Shown here piece by piece: positions 7,177-16,623 of a DNA stretch of 33,321 nucleotides. The translations under genes and the position numbers were made by a program. The notes beneath the pieces were generated by a model. It had not been told where the DNA came from and ran no database searches. It saw only the letters and a list, made by a program, of their open reading frames with translations. The first letter of the stretch is position 1. Each line of letters begins with the position of its first letter. This stretch comes from Spirochaetota bacterium (GTDB lineage Bacteria > Spirochaetota > GWE2-31-10). The stretch is from positions 1-33,321 of the forward strand of contig JAKSBL010000491.1 of NCBI GenBank assembly GCA_022361115.1. The letters are read 5' to 3'.

Positions 7177-8112
7177 CTATAGTTTTTTAAACCCTTCCCC
7201 TAATACTTCGTAGACTTCGTTGACTACCACAAATGCTTCGGGATCTACTTTTTTAATTTCTTTTTTTAACATTGGCAGCTCTCTACGGTAGATGATAGCA
7301 TAAATAATTTTTTTGTTCTGATTGGAATAGCCGCCTAATCCCTCAAGGATAGTACAGCTCCTTTCAAACTCATCAATAATAAACTGTTTAATCTGGTCAG
7401 ATTGATTACTGATGATCAGCAAAGCTTTGGACCGGGAAAAACCTTCCAGAATGATATCAGTTACTCTTGCACTGATATAAAGAGAGAGCAACCCCCAGAG
7501 TATAATATTTCCATTTTTAAATACAATACCGATAAAAAAGATGATAATTGTCTCTATAATTAAATAACCATTTCCAACAGATATTCCCATATATTTACGA
7601 AGTATTAAAACAGGAATATCGGTTCCGCCAGTTGATCCATTAAAACGGATAATGATGCCAATACCTGCCCCTAAGAGAAGAGAACCAGCTAAAACTGCCA
7701 AAAATATTTCACTGGTAAAAGAATAAGCTCCAGCTTTTTCATAAATGACATAAAAAAAATCTTTAAGATAAGCAATTTTGGACAGATATTTATAGGAAGA
7801 TAATTCTGCAAATAATGATACACAGACAATAGCAATAATGGTTTTTAAACCAAATCCTTTATTGATAAATATCACTCCGATAATAAAAAGCGGGATATTA
7901 AATAATAACATGGTGATACTGATAGGCATATGAAAAAAGAAAAAGAAAATTTGTGCCAATCCAGAAACTCCCCCGGGACTGGCTTTAAAAGGAACTAAAA
8001 AAAGAGAAAAACTCATTCCACAAAGTAAGGAACCAAAAACAATTCCAGCAAAATCTCTAAAAAAAGTGGTATGGAGTTCCTGGTTGACTATTTTTCTAAA
8101 AAGCTTCTTCAT
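7177..8112 (-). CDS. YitT-family membrane protein (DUF161 plus DUF2179)
   Basis: A 311-residue protein. Five to six hydrophobic segments occupy residues 20-215, with the characteristic first helix ending in VPFKASPGGVSGLAQI and a second related stretch RFNGSTGGTDIPVLIL, a repeat pattern typical of the family. The cytoplasmic C-terminal domain (about 225-311, ALLIISNQ... YAIIYRRELPML... EAFVVVNEVYEVLGEGF) is DUF2179. The biochemical role of YitT proteins is not established. The start is ATG 8110-8112, where AAGGA sits seven bases upstream; the TTG at 8127 has no ribosome site. It lies downstream of the two-cNBD gene on the same strand, 124 bases apart. Confidence 0.92.
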   Translation of the reverse strand: MKKLFRKIVNQELHTTFFRDFAGIVFGSLLCGMSFSLFLVPFKASPGGVSGLAQIFFFFFHMPISITMLLFNIPLFIIGVIFINKGFGLKTIIAIVCVSLFAELSSYKYLSKIAYLKDFFYVIYEKAGAYSFTSEIFLAVLAGSLLLGAGIGIIIRFNGSTGGTDIPVLILRKYMGISVGNGYLIIETIIIFFIGIVFKNGNIILWGLLSLYISARVTDIILEGFSRSKALLIISNQSDQIKQFIIDEFERSCTILEGLGGYSNQNKKIIYAIIYRRELPMLKKEIKKVDPEAFVVVNEVYEVLGEGFKKL

Positions 8113-8236
8113 ATTTCTATCCTTCAATATATAAAATACTTTTCATTTTTTTCAATTTTGTAAAATTAAGATAAATAGATATGAGATCATTCGGTAATAA
8201 GGAAGATTAAATGACTAATCTTTGCTATTTTGACAG

Positions 8237-9436
8237 CTACGATCGGTTATGAATTTTGAGTTCCAATAAAGCTCGGGAATAAAAATAGCTATTTCTATCC
8301 AGGAGCTCACCTATTTTTTTGACTTTTATGGAGTCATAAGTAAATACAAAATTATGATCATTTAAAAACTCATGAATTTGGTTATCTCGTTCTTCTTTAC
8401 TTAAATCAGTCATGGAGTATAGTTCATTTAAGGGATATTGAAAAGTGTAAGACTTATCCATTTCATGTTTTAAATTGCGGATAGTTTGCTTTATTCTGGC
8501 TGTGAGAAAATAATAAAGACGAGCTGTAGGGTTGGGCAGTTTAAAAGCAATGATTTGTTGTTGAACAAACCAGATTCGGTCTGTTAAGAACTTCAATATA
8601 GTTACAAAAAGCGGTGGAGGTAAGGAATTAATCCCTTTTTTATCTATTACCATGATATCACAGGCTTCGTCGGCTACTGCTGTTGCCATACGAGGTTTGT
8701 CATTAAGAATGGACATTTCCCCAAAAACTTTACCCTCTCCTAATATTGCCAATACAACTTCTTTGTTGTTTTTTAATTTAGTGATTTTAACCTTACCTCT
8801 TCTTATTAAAAAGAAATTGCGGGCTTTTTCTAATTCTGTAAAAATCACACTGCCTCTCTCATAAGGAAAGACCTGCATAATATCTGTTGTATCCACTAAC
8901 TCTACTTTGGGGAGCTTTTTTAATTTATCCTGCACTTGTTGTACAACTTTCTCATTATGTTGCTCTTCTTTAAGATAAGAATGGAGCAGGTGTGCGGCTT
9001 TTTTTAACTGGTTCAGTTTAGCATACTGATCAGCCATTGATAGAACACTTTCTGTTCGGTCAAAGAAAACATCATAAGAATTGATTTGCATTAAATCATC
9101 ATCTAAGTCCCGCAGAATATCTGAGTATTCACTTAAAATTTTCATTATAATAGCTGGATGTTCTTTATAAAGCTCTCCTAATCGATCTCCATCTATCGTT
9201 ATAATCTCACAATCCGTTGAGGTTTCTGCTCGTTCATCCTCTGAAATCCCGGTAATACATTGAATAATTCCAAAAATATATCCACTTCCTCTGGTTTCTT
9301 CTCGATCACCAATAATGGGATTTTTTTTGAATATTTTAACCTTTCCGGTTTTTACTATATAAAATTTCTTTTGAGGAAATTTCCCTTCCAAATAGATTAC
9401 AGCACCACTACAATATTTTTTGACTTCTACCAGCAT
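8237..9436 (-). CDS. Protein with two cyclic-nucleotide-binding domains and a CRP-like C-terminus
   Basis: A 399-residue soluble protein. The first cNMP-binding fold (about residues 8-115) is degenerate: the binding cassette reads FGIIQCITGISEDERAET rather than FGE-x-ALL-x-x-x-x-RxA. A helical linker follows (about 125-175). The second domain (about 188-290) keeps the cassette FGEMSILNDKPRMATA with the ribose-binding glutamate and phosphate-binding arginine, so it should bind a cyclic nucleotide. The last 110 residues look like the CRP dimer helix and a worn winged helix (LNELYSMTDLSKEERDNQIHEFL), so DNA binding is possible but unproven. ATG 9434-9436 has AGGA about seven bases upstream. Confidence 0.88.
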   Translation of the reverse strand: MLVEVKKYCSGAVIYLEGKFPQKKFYIVKTGKVKIFKKNPIIGDREETRGSGYIFGIIQCITGISEDERAETSTDCEIITIDGDRLGELYKEHPAIIMKILSEYSDILRDLDDDLMQINSYDVFFDRTESVLSMADQYAKLNQLKKAAHLLHSYLKEEQHNEKVVQQVQDKLKKLPKVELVDTTDIMQVFPYERGSVIFTELEKARNFFLIRRGKVKITKLKNNKEVVLAILGEGKVFGEMSILNDKPRMATAVADEACDIMVIDKKGINSLPPPLFVTILKFLTDRIWFVQQQIIAFKLPNPTARLYYFLTARIKQTIRNLKHEMDKSYTFQYPLNELYSMTDLSKEERDNQIHEFLNDHNFVFTYDSIKVKKIGELLDRNSYFYSRALLELKIHNRS

Positions 9437-9479
9437 GCATCATTCCTGCTTATTATAACTTTTTTTACTTTTTATTATT

Positions 9480-9508
9480 ATCGTATAAATTCTATTATAA
9501 ATTATCAA
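9480..9508 (-). promoter_or_regulatory. Promoter of the two-cNBD gene
   Basis: On the minus strand: TTGATA (9503-9508), 17-base spacer, TACGAT (9480-9485). A TATAAT closer to the gene (9452-9457) would start transcription within the ribosome site and is less likely. Confidence 0.45.
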
Positions 9509-9617
9509 TAAAGTAAATACTTCATTAAAAATTGCTGTTTTTAATCTAAATGTCTCTAATAAATATTACATTTCAAACTAAACCTATACAAATCAAAGGT
9601 TATTGCTGAAAAACATA

Positions 9618-9646
9618 TTGACGCAAAATAGAAAAATCCCTATCAT
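9618..9646 (+). promoter_or_regulatory. Promoter of the family-3 binding-protein gene
   Basis: TTGACG (9618-9623), 17-base spacer, TATCAT (9641-9646). The transcript would start near 9653, only about 13 bases before ATG 9666, which decides the start codon. Confidence 0.65.
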
Positions 9647-9665
9647 TAATGTAGAGAATAAAAAA

Positions 9666-10496
9666 ATGATGAGCTTTCCAATCAAGTTATCAAAAATTAT
9701 TTTTATCCTGCTAATCATACTGCCCATTACTATGGGCTGTAAGAAAGACAAGACCCAGGAAATAATCAATAAACAAAATAATCAATCTCAATCTTTGGAT
9801 GATAAAAATATCATGATCTTTAATACTCAAAATTTTCCCCCCTTTACTTATGAAGAAGGCCAACTTCCTCAGGGGCCAGCAGTTAAAATTATAGAAGCAG
9901 TTTGTCAGGAAATGGGAATGGAATATAAAATCAATATTTTTCCCTGGTCTCGTAGTCAAATGTTAACCAGAACGAATAAAGCTCATGCAATGTTTCTCAT
10001 TGGCTGGAATGAAGAGCGCTCAGAATGGCTCCATTTCTCTCACCCTATAATTGAAACAGAGTATGGTTTTTTCCTTAATAAAAACAGCTCAATGAAATAT
10101 CAGAATATTAACGATCTGGAAGGCTGGAACATTGGAGTATATGGCCCTTCTAACACCTCTCATAATCTGGATTTAATAAAGCAGGAGATCAACTCTATCC
10201 AAATATTGATAAATCCAAAAAATGAAACAGGTTTTATCAATTTAGAATTAGAAAGAATCAATGCCGTTTATTCGAATAGAGATGTTGGATCAATACTGAT
10301 GAAACAAATGGATTTAAAAAATATTTATTATGCTGGTATGCATAAAAAATTAAAATATTATATTGGTTTTTCTAAAGAAAATGTAGAGATAGAAAGGGTA
10401 AACCAGTTTAATCAGGCCTACTTTAAACTTTATCAAGAAGGAAGCATAAAAAAAATACTGACCCAATACAATCTGGATATTGCAGTACTGGAATAG
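9666..10496 (+). CDS. Lipoprotein substrate-binding protein, SBP family 3 (PBP2 fold)
   Basis: A 276-residue exported binding protein. The signal peptide runs to C25 with a lipobox-like ITMGC; then a polar linker and the SBP family-3 domain (about residues 48-270). The DKNIMIFNTQNFPPFTYEEG opening, GPAVKIIEAVCQEMG helix, PWSRSQ and the hinge region GWNEERSEWLHFSHPIIET belong to the amino-acid-type (PBP2) family, in the sub-group often found without a transporter. No permease or ATPase gene is adjacent, so it may serve a distant transporter or signalling. The start is the first of two adjacent ATGs at 9666; an in-frame TTG at 9603 lies upstream of the promoter. The ribosome site is weak (GTAGAGA). 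Confidence 0.85.
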   Translation: MMSFPIKLSKIIFILLIILPITMGCKKDKTQEIINKQNNQSQSLDDKNIMIFNTQNFPPFTYEEGQLPQGPAVKIIEAVCQEMGMEYKINIFPWSRSQMLTRTNKAHAMFLIGWNEERSEWLHFSHPIIETEYGFFLNKNSSMKYQNINDLEGWNIGVYGPSNTSHNLDLIKQEINSIQILINPKNETGFINLELERINAVYSNRDVGSILMKQMDLKNIYYAGMHKKLKYYIGFSKENVEIERVNQFNQAYFKLYQEGSIKKILTQYNLDIAVLE

Positions 10497-10643
10497 ATTT
10501 TCCCTGTTTAAATCAGTCTTTCACACCAATTTTTCTTTATTTATGATCATCGAGTCTAAATCAAGATAAAATTTATTATTACTACTTTAAAAGTTATAAA
10601 TTCAGAAAAAAAATTGAAAATATTAAAAATTCATATTTACTTT

Positions 10644-10671
10644 TTTACCCTTACTTTTTTTATGTTACACT
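10644..10671 (+). promoter_or_regulatory. Probable extended -10 promoter of the isocitrate dehydrogenase gene
   Basis: TTTACC (10644-10649), 16-base spacer, TACACT (10666-10671), with TG one base before the -10 (extended -10). Immediately downstream, TGTTTA-AGTAA-TAAACA (10674-10690) is an inverted repeat at the predicted start. It implies a leader of about 180 bases. Confidence 0.45.
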
Positions 10672-10673
10672 AT

Positions 10674-10825
10674 TGTTTAAGTAATAAACAGGGAGACTTT
10701 ATCCTGCTCATAACACTATTATTTGAGGTGTTTGCATGCGTAAAGATTGCTTTTAGTAATCTCAGTTTTACCTATGTGAGCAACTGATATCTCTCTATTT
10801 ATTGATAAAAGCGGCACTGCCGCTT
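10674..10825 (+). promoter_or_regulatory. Structured leader of the isocitrate dehydrogenase gene
   Basis: Consecutive potential hairpins in a leader without a reading frame: AACAC/GTGTT with an 11-base loop; GATTGC/GTAATC with one G-U pair; TCAGTT/AACTGA with a longer loop; and AAGCGGCA-C-TGCCGCTT (10809-10825), a perfect 17-base GC-rich palindrome that ends 34 bases before the ATG. None is followed by a T-run. I do not recognise a known riboswitch class. The last palindrome could be a protein operator instead. Confidence 0.4.
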
Positions 10826-10856
10826 AATATGGAAAAAAAGAATAAAAGAAGGATGA

Positions 10857-13079
<2,223 letters not shown>

Positions 13080-13098
13080 AATGGGATAAAGCGAGTCA

Positions 13099-13135
13099 AA
13101 AAGGGGGATAATTCCCCCTTTTAACTTTCTTTTTA
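13099..13135 (+). terminator. Intrinsic terminator after icd
   Basis: AAAAGGGGG (13099-13107), loop ATAATT, CCCCCTTTT (13114-13122), then a T-rich stretch AACTTTCTTTTT. The nine-pair stem is the strongest GC block in this area. Confidence 0.88.
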
Positions 13136-13330
13136 TCAGGATTTCTCTTTTCTCCTTCATCATAATTATCAATCCAGTAACGGCTACAGCTAAACCCATT
13201 GGCGGATTATGTAGTTATCTTTGTTTAGCTGAAAAAAAACTGACAGCTCAAATAGCAGAACAAAAAAGAATTTAAAGCTGTTCACTTTTAGCAATAAATT
13301 TCACAGTTTTTAAGGAAGATAAAATTTTAT

Positions 13331-13972
13331 ATGAATAACAACAAATATGTGTATTTCGATTTTGATGGAACCATTGCAGATACCATGTTGATCGTTGCAG
13401 AAATATTTAATGAAATCCATCAGAAATATCATTTACCGCCATTAACAGAAGCTATTGGCCATCAATTAAGAGAAAATCATCTCCTTGCTATGATAAGACT
13501 TTTAAAAATTAAGTTTTATCAACTTCCATTTATTTTAACGGATATAAAAACAAGACTTAACCAGAGAATTAAAACTATTCCTGTTTTCGAAATAAAGGAT
13601 TTAATAAAAAAACTTCAAAATCAGGGGATTAAAATTGGTATTCTATCTTCCAATACAGTAAAAAACATTGATCAGATCAGTAAAAATCACCAAATGAATG
13701 ATTTTTATGAGATCATATCTGTTCCCAGATTAGGAGGAAAAGCTACAGCAATTAAAAAATTATTAAAGAAAAGAAATATTCAGCATAACAATTTTATTTA
13801 TGTAGGCGATGAGGTACGAGATATCATAGCAGCAAAAAAAGCTAATGTTAAAATTATCAGTGTTACCTGGGGTTATAATAGTAAAAATATCTTAAGTCAT
13901 TATCAACCAGATGCAATAATTGAAAATCCAGATGACGGTTTTGAGATAATCTGTCAATTTTTCAATTTGTAA
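13331..13972 (+). CDS. HAD-superfamily phosphatase (phosphoglycolate phosphatase-like)
   Basis: A 213-residue cytoplasmic hydrolase. Motif I FDFDGT gives nucleophile D10 and general acid D12; the helical cap follows (about 20-85); motif II is ILSSNT near residue 110; the motif III lysine lies in RLGGKATAI; motif IV is VGDEVRDI near residue 160. The order and cap size fit the PGP/Gph-like subgroup, but substrates of HAD enzymes cannot be read from sequence. The ribosome site is unusual: AAGGA is about 14 bases before the ATG, longer than normal. The gene is 77 bases upstream of cbiZ, so the two may be co-transcribed. Confidence 0.9.
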   Translation: MNNNKYVYFDFDGTIADTMLIVAEIFNEIHQKYHLPPLTEAIGHQLRENHLLAMIRLLKIKFYQLPFILTDIKTRLNQRIKTIPVFEIKDLIKKLQNQGIKIGILSSNTVKNIDQISKNHQMNDFYEIISVPRLGGKATAIKKLLKKRNIQHNNFIYVGDEVRDIIAAKKANVKIISVTWGYNSKNILSHYQPDAIIENPDDGFEIICQFFNL

Positions 13973-14049
13973 ATCTCACATATCCAGCTCTTGTTTCATT
14001 TTAATATTTAAAACTAAACTAAAATGCACCAGCATCTAAAGGAAAATAA

Positions 14050-14745
14050 ATGCTTTATCAAACAGAATTAGCAGATACTCAATTATTTTTAACTGATCAA
14101 TGTTTCTATCTGGCCTTTAAGAAAAAAAAGCAGATATTAAGCTCCGCTATCTTAAATGGAGGTTTAAAATCTGGAAAACAAATGATCAATTTAAAGGTTG
14201 AAGAAAATTTTCAGGGAAAGAAAAAAAAATTTTCTCATCCTGCAGATACGATTGCCCACCATTGTACTCAATTAAGATTAACCGGCACAACAATTGGCAT
14301 GATGACTTCTGCATCAATGCAGTCCTTTCAGCAGGCCACAATAACACAAAAAGGGATTACTGTTGTTTGCTTTTTAACTTCTGGTTTATCTAATGCCAGG
14401 AGAGCGGGGGACCCTGCTGACTGGCCTTATTTCTCTGCTACAGATTTATCTCCAGGTACGATTAATATTATTTTAGGAACCAATGCTCATTTGTCCTCTG
14501 CTGCGCTGGTTGAAGCAATCATGATTATCACAGAAACTAAAGTTGCTGTTCTGAATGAACTGGCAATAACCAGCCCTATTAGTGATAAATTAGCAACTGG
14601 CACAGGGACTGACTCAACTGCAATTTTTCATGGAAATGGATTAGATATCAGTTATTGCGGAAAACATGTATTACTAGGGGAAATGATTGCTAAATGCACA
14701 GCAAAAGCTTTAAAGGCATCCTTGGAATGGTATCAAAAAAGATAA
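14050..14745 (+). CDS. cbiZ: Adenosylcobinamide amidohydrolase CbiZ
   Basis: CbiZ hydrolyses the aminopropanol (or nucleotide-loop) amide bond of corrinoids, turning adenosylcobinamide or salvaged pseudo-B12 into adenosylcobyric acid that the cell can rebuild into its own cobamide. The 231-residue length fits. Recognisable family sequence: MMTSASMQSFQQATITQKGI, TSGLSNARRAGDPADW, TINIILGTNAHLSSAALVEAI, and the GTGTDSTAI loop. AAAGGA sits six bases before ATG 14050. No other cobalamin gene or cobalamin riboswitch is visible here, so this is an isolated salvage gene, perhaps joined to the HAD phosphatase upstream. Confidence 0.93.
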   Translation: MLYQTELADTQLFLTDQCFYLAFKKKKQILSSAILNGGLKSGKQMINLKVEENFQGKKKKFSHPADTIAHHCTQLRLTGTTIGMMTSASMQSFQQATITQKGITVVCFLTSGLSNARRAGDPADWPYFSATDLSPGTINIILGTNAHLSSAALVEAIMIITETKVAVLNELAITSPISDKLATGTGTDSTAIFHGNGLDISYCGKHVLLGEMIAKCTAKALKASLEWYQKR

Positions 14746-14808
14746 AACACAGAGTACCAGTTATATGATTTTAAATTGAACAGTATAGGGGGAAATTTTC
14801 ATCTTTTT

Positions 14809-15417
14809 TTATAGAAGTTTTTGATCAGCTCCATATTTTAATCCATTCATATAAATGGCTATCAACTCTCCTGTTTTTTTCAAATCATAAAGCAAGGGAT
14901 CACTATTATCCTGAAGTTGTTTAAAACCAGCTCTTATTAATTTAAAATAATTATTCACTGTTTCATCAGTTAAATCAGGATGAATAAATCCCTCTTTTTT
15001 TCCTTGCTGAATAAATTTTTGCATGATCACAGCTATTCTTTCTATTAGATCTATTGTAACTACCCCTCCTAATTCACCATCATTACCAATTGTTGACTCT
15101 ATAAACTGATTATTCGTCAATTCACTGATATCCTTTTTTAAAAGAATAATTCTTTTAAATTTTTCTGGAAAGGGCAAATCATTTTGAATAATTTTTTCAA
15201 TGCTTTCAGTGGTTTGCAAAGCAAGATTTTTTAAAATTTCGGTTTGTAAATTTTCTTTATCTTTAAAATATTTATAAATTGTAACTCTGGATACTTTTGC
15301 TTTACTGGCAATTTCTTCTAAAGTCACTTTTTCAAACCCATATTTATCAAAAAGCTCTGAGGCACACCGTTGAATAATCCTCTTTTTAGCCTCTGTTCTC
15401 TTTTCATAACCAGTCAA
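14809..15417 (-). CDS. TetR-family transcriptional regulator
   Basis: A 202-residue repressor with the N-terminal helix-turn-helix at about residues 8-54 (ASELFDKYGFEKVTLEEIASKAKVSRVTIYKYFKDKE) and a helical C-terminal ligand domain. The start is TTG 15415-15417, supported by AAGGAG seven bases upstream; the nearby ATG is out of frame. It is downstream of the alpha/beta hydrolase on the same strand, 114 bases apart, and has its own extended -10. The likely target is the triple ATGTACAT array between the hydrolase and the MFS exporter. Confidence 0.92.
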   Translation of the reverse strand: MTGYEKRTEAKKRIIQRCASELFDKYGFEKVTLEEIASKAKVSRVTIYKYFKDKENLQTEILKNLALQTTESIEKIIQNDLPFPEKFKRIILLKKDISELTNNQFIESTIGNDGELGGVVTIDLIERIAVIMQKFIQQGKKEGFIHPDLTDETVNNYFKLIRAGFKQLQDNSDPLLYDLKKTGELIAIYMNGLKYGADQKLL

Positions 15418-15461
15418 CCCTACTCTCCTTAAAAAACCAGCTATTTCGAATTATGTATAAC

Positions 15462-15470
15462 AGTATATCA
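15462..15470 (-). promoter_or_regulatory. Extended -10 of the second tetR gene
   Basis: On the minus strand this reads TGATATACT, a TG-n-TATACT extended -10 about 45 bases before the TTG start. No good -35 is visible. The adjacent TTATGTATAAC partly resembles the ATGTACAT operator units at 16.5 kb. Confidence 0.45.
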
Positions 15471-15531
15471 TATTTTATTTAAATTAAAAATAATCCAATC
15501 GATAATGAGATCCTAAAAAATTTCAGTGCTC

Positions 15532-16395
15532 TTAGATTTTGCTTAATATTTCACTTAGATGTAAAAGCTGCCACAAATGACCAGCATTGTCATAGCAATA
15601 CAGTTGATTATTAGGAATAATTTGTGAGAAATACTCACCTACTGCAGGTGGTGATGAAGTATCATCATTAGCCTGGAAGATAATCACCCTGGGCTGTATC
15701 TGTCTCAAATCAAATCCCCAATCATTAGCTTGCAAGATAACATCTCTAGCATACCCTTTCCAGGTTTTTTTATAACTATTTAAATAAATATCTTTCATAA
15801 TTGCCTGAACTTCAGCCCTCTTAATCGCATCTTGATCAGGACCAGATAATTTATATGCCATTTTTTGTATAAATTTAACAGGACTTTTCCTTTGCCAGGA
15901 AATAAGCAATCTCATATTCAGGTTCATCAACCAGGGAAACCTGCGGGCAATTTTATAAACTATCCGATTAGTTGAAGAAATGGCTTCTGTTATTGACCCT
16001 ACATTTGATGGACCAGCACTGCTGACAACAACTAACTGATCAACTTTATCTGGTATTTTGTATCCACAGGCCAGGGTATAGGGACCTCCTCCTGAAACCC
16101 CCAAAATTGTTACTTTATCAATCTGGAGATAACTTAATAATTCTTCAATATCATCCACATAATTTAAAAAAGTATTATCACTTTTATAATCTGAAGTACC
16201 ATATCCCCTGCGGTCAACTGAAATAAATCGGTAATTTTCGCAAGCTTCTGTGAAACCAGGCAATTGATTCCAAAATAATGAGTGACCAGGTGTACCATGT
16301 AAAAGTAAAACTACTTTTCCTTGAGGATTCCCCTGGTCACAATAGGTCAACCTTCGACCATCCTTTAAATTAATTTCAAATTGTTTATTACTCAT
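15532..16395 (-). CDS. Alpha/beta hydrolase
   Basis: A 287-residue cytoplasmic hydrolase. The oxyanion HGTPG (33-37), the SVDRRGYGTSDY strand, the nucleophile elbow G-V-S-G-G with S101, the acid loop IFQANDDTSSP and the catalytic histidine in DNAGHLW are all in order, so the triad is complete. The family includes esterases, lactonases, epoxide hydrolases and haloperoxidases; the substrate is unknown. AAGGAG is five bases before ATG 16393-16395. A near-consensus promoter and a triple palindromic operator lie upstream; the divergent neighbour is an MFS exporter and the next gene is a TetR, so a xenobiotic-response role is plausible. Confidence 0.9.
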   Translation of the reverse strand: MSNKQFEINLKDGRRLTYCDQGNPQGKVVLLLHGTPGHSLFWNQLPGFTEACENYRFISVDRRGYGTSDYKSDNTFLNYVDDIEELLSYLQIDKVTILGVSGGGPYTLACGYKIPDKVDQLVVVSSAGPSNVGSITEAISSTNRIVYKIARRFPWLMNLNMRLLISWQRKSPVKFIQKMAYKLSGPDQDAIKRAEVQAIMKDIYLNSYKKTWKGYARDVILQANDWGFDLRQIQPRVIIFQANDDTSSPPAVGEYFSQIIPNNQLYCYDNAGHLWQLLHLSEILSKI

Positions 16396-16451
16396 ATTTT
16401 CTCCTTATTATTGACTCTCCAGATACTCTCAACTTTACTCTCTTTATGATT

Positions 16452-16480
16452 AGTATAGAAAAATTTTAAAACTTTGTCAA
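16452..16480 (-). promoter_or_regulatory. Near-consensus promoter of the alpha/beta hydrolase gene
   Basis: On the minus strand: TTGACA (16475-16480), exactly 17 bases, TATACT (16452-16457). Such a strong promoter fits a gene normally held off by a repressor. Confidence 0.85.
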
Positions 16481-16483
16481 ACA

Positions 16484-16517
16484 TAATGTACATTTTATGT
16501 ACATTATGTACATAATA
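16484..16517. promoter_or_regulatory. Triple ATGTACAT operator array
   Basis: Three ATGTACAT palindromes with GTAC cores at 16488-16491, 16499-16502 and 16508-16511, centre spacings 11 and 9 bases. The outer right unit extends to the 14-base perfect palindrome ATTATGTACATAAT, and the left two form 11-base inverted arms around TTT. The array abuts the -35 of the hydrolase promoter. The half-site type fits TetR-family binding; the neighbouring TetR is the obvious candidate. Confidence 0.75.
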
Positions 16518-16623
16518 ATTCACAATAATCCTAATCTATCTGAAACGTTTTTCATTCAGCATCGTTTAATTCTAATGATGACAAATTTTTAAAAAATGAT
16601 ATTATAATTACAGGAGAAATATA

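Noticed and set aside
9603-9665. TTG start extending the family-3 binding protein by 21 residues.
   Set aside because: It lies upstream of the -35 and -10 boxes at 9618-9646 and would bury the signal peptide; ATG 9666 gives a normal lipoprotein start.
13123-13275. Open plus-strand stretch of about 50 codons after the icd terminator (hydrophobic start, then NPVTATAKPIGGLC ... AEKKLTAQIAEQKRI).
   Set aside because: No ATG, GTG or TTG start in frame and no ribosome site; it begins in a T-rich tract where hydrophobic codons are expected. Could be a remnant, but weaker than the one at 17935-18132.
16484-16517. Possible short CRISPR-like or satellite repeat (ATGTACAT three times).
   Set aside because: Units are 8-14 base palindromes without spacers, and position against a promoter fits an operator.
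16603-16608. TATAAT as -10 of the MFS gene.
   Set aside because: Transcription would start inside or after the ribosome site and there is no -35 at proper distance.
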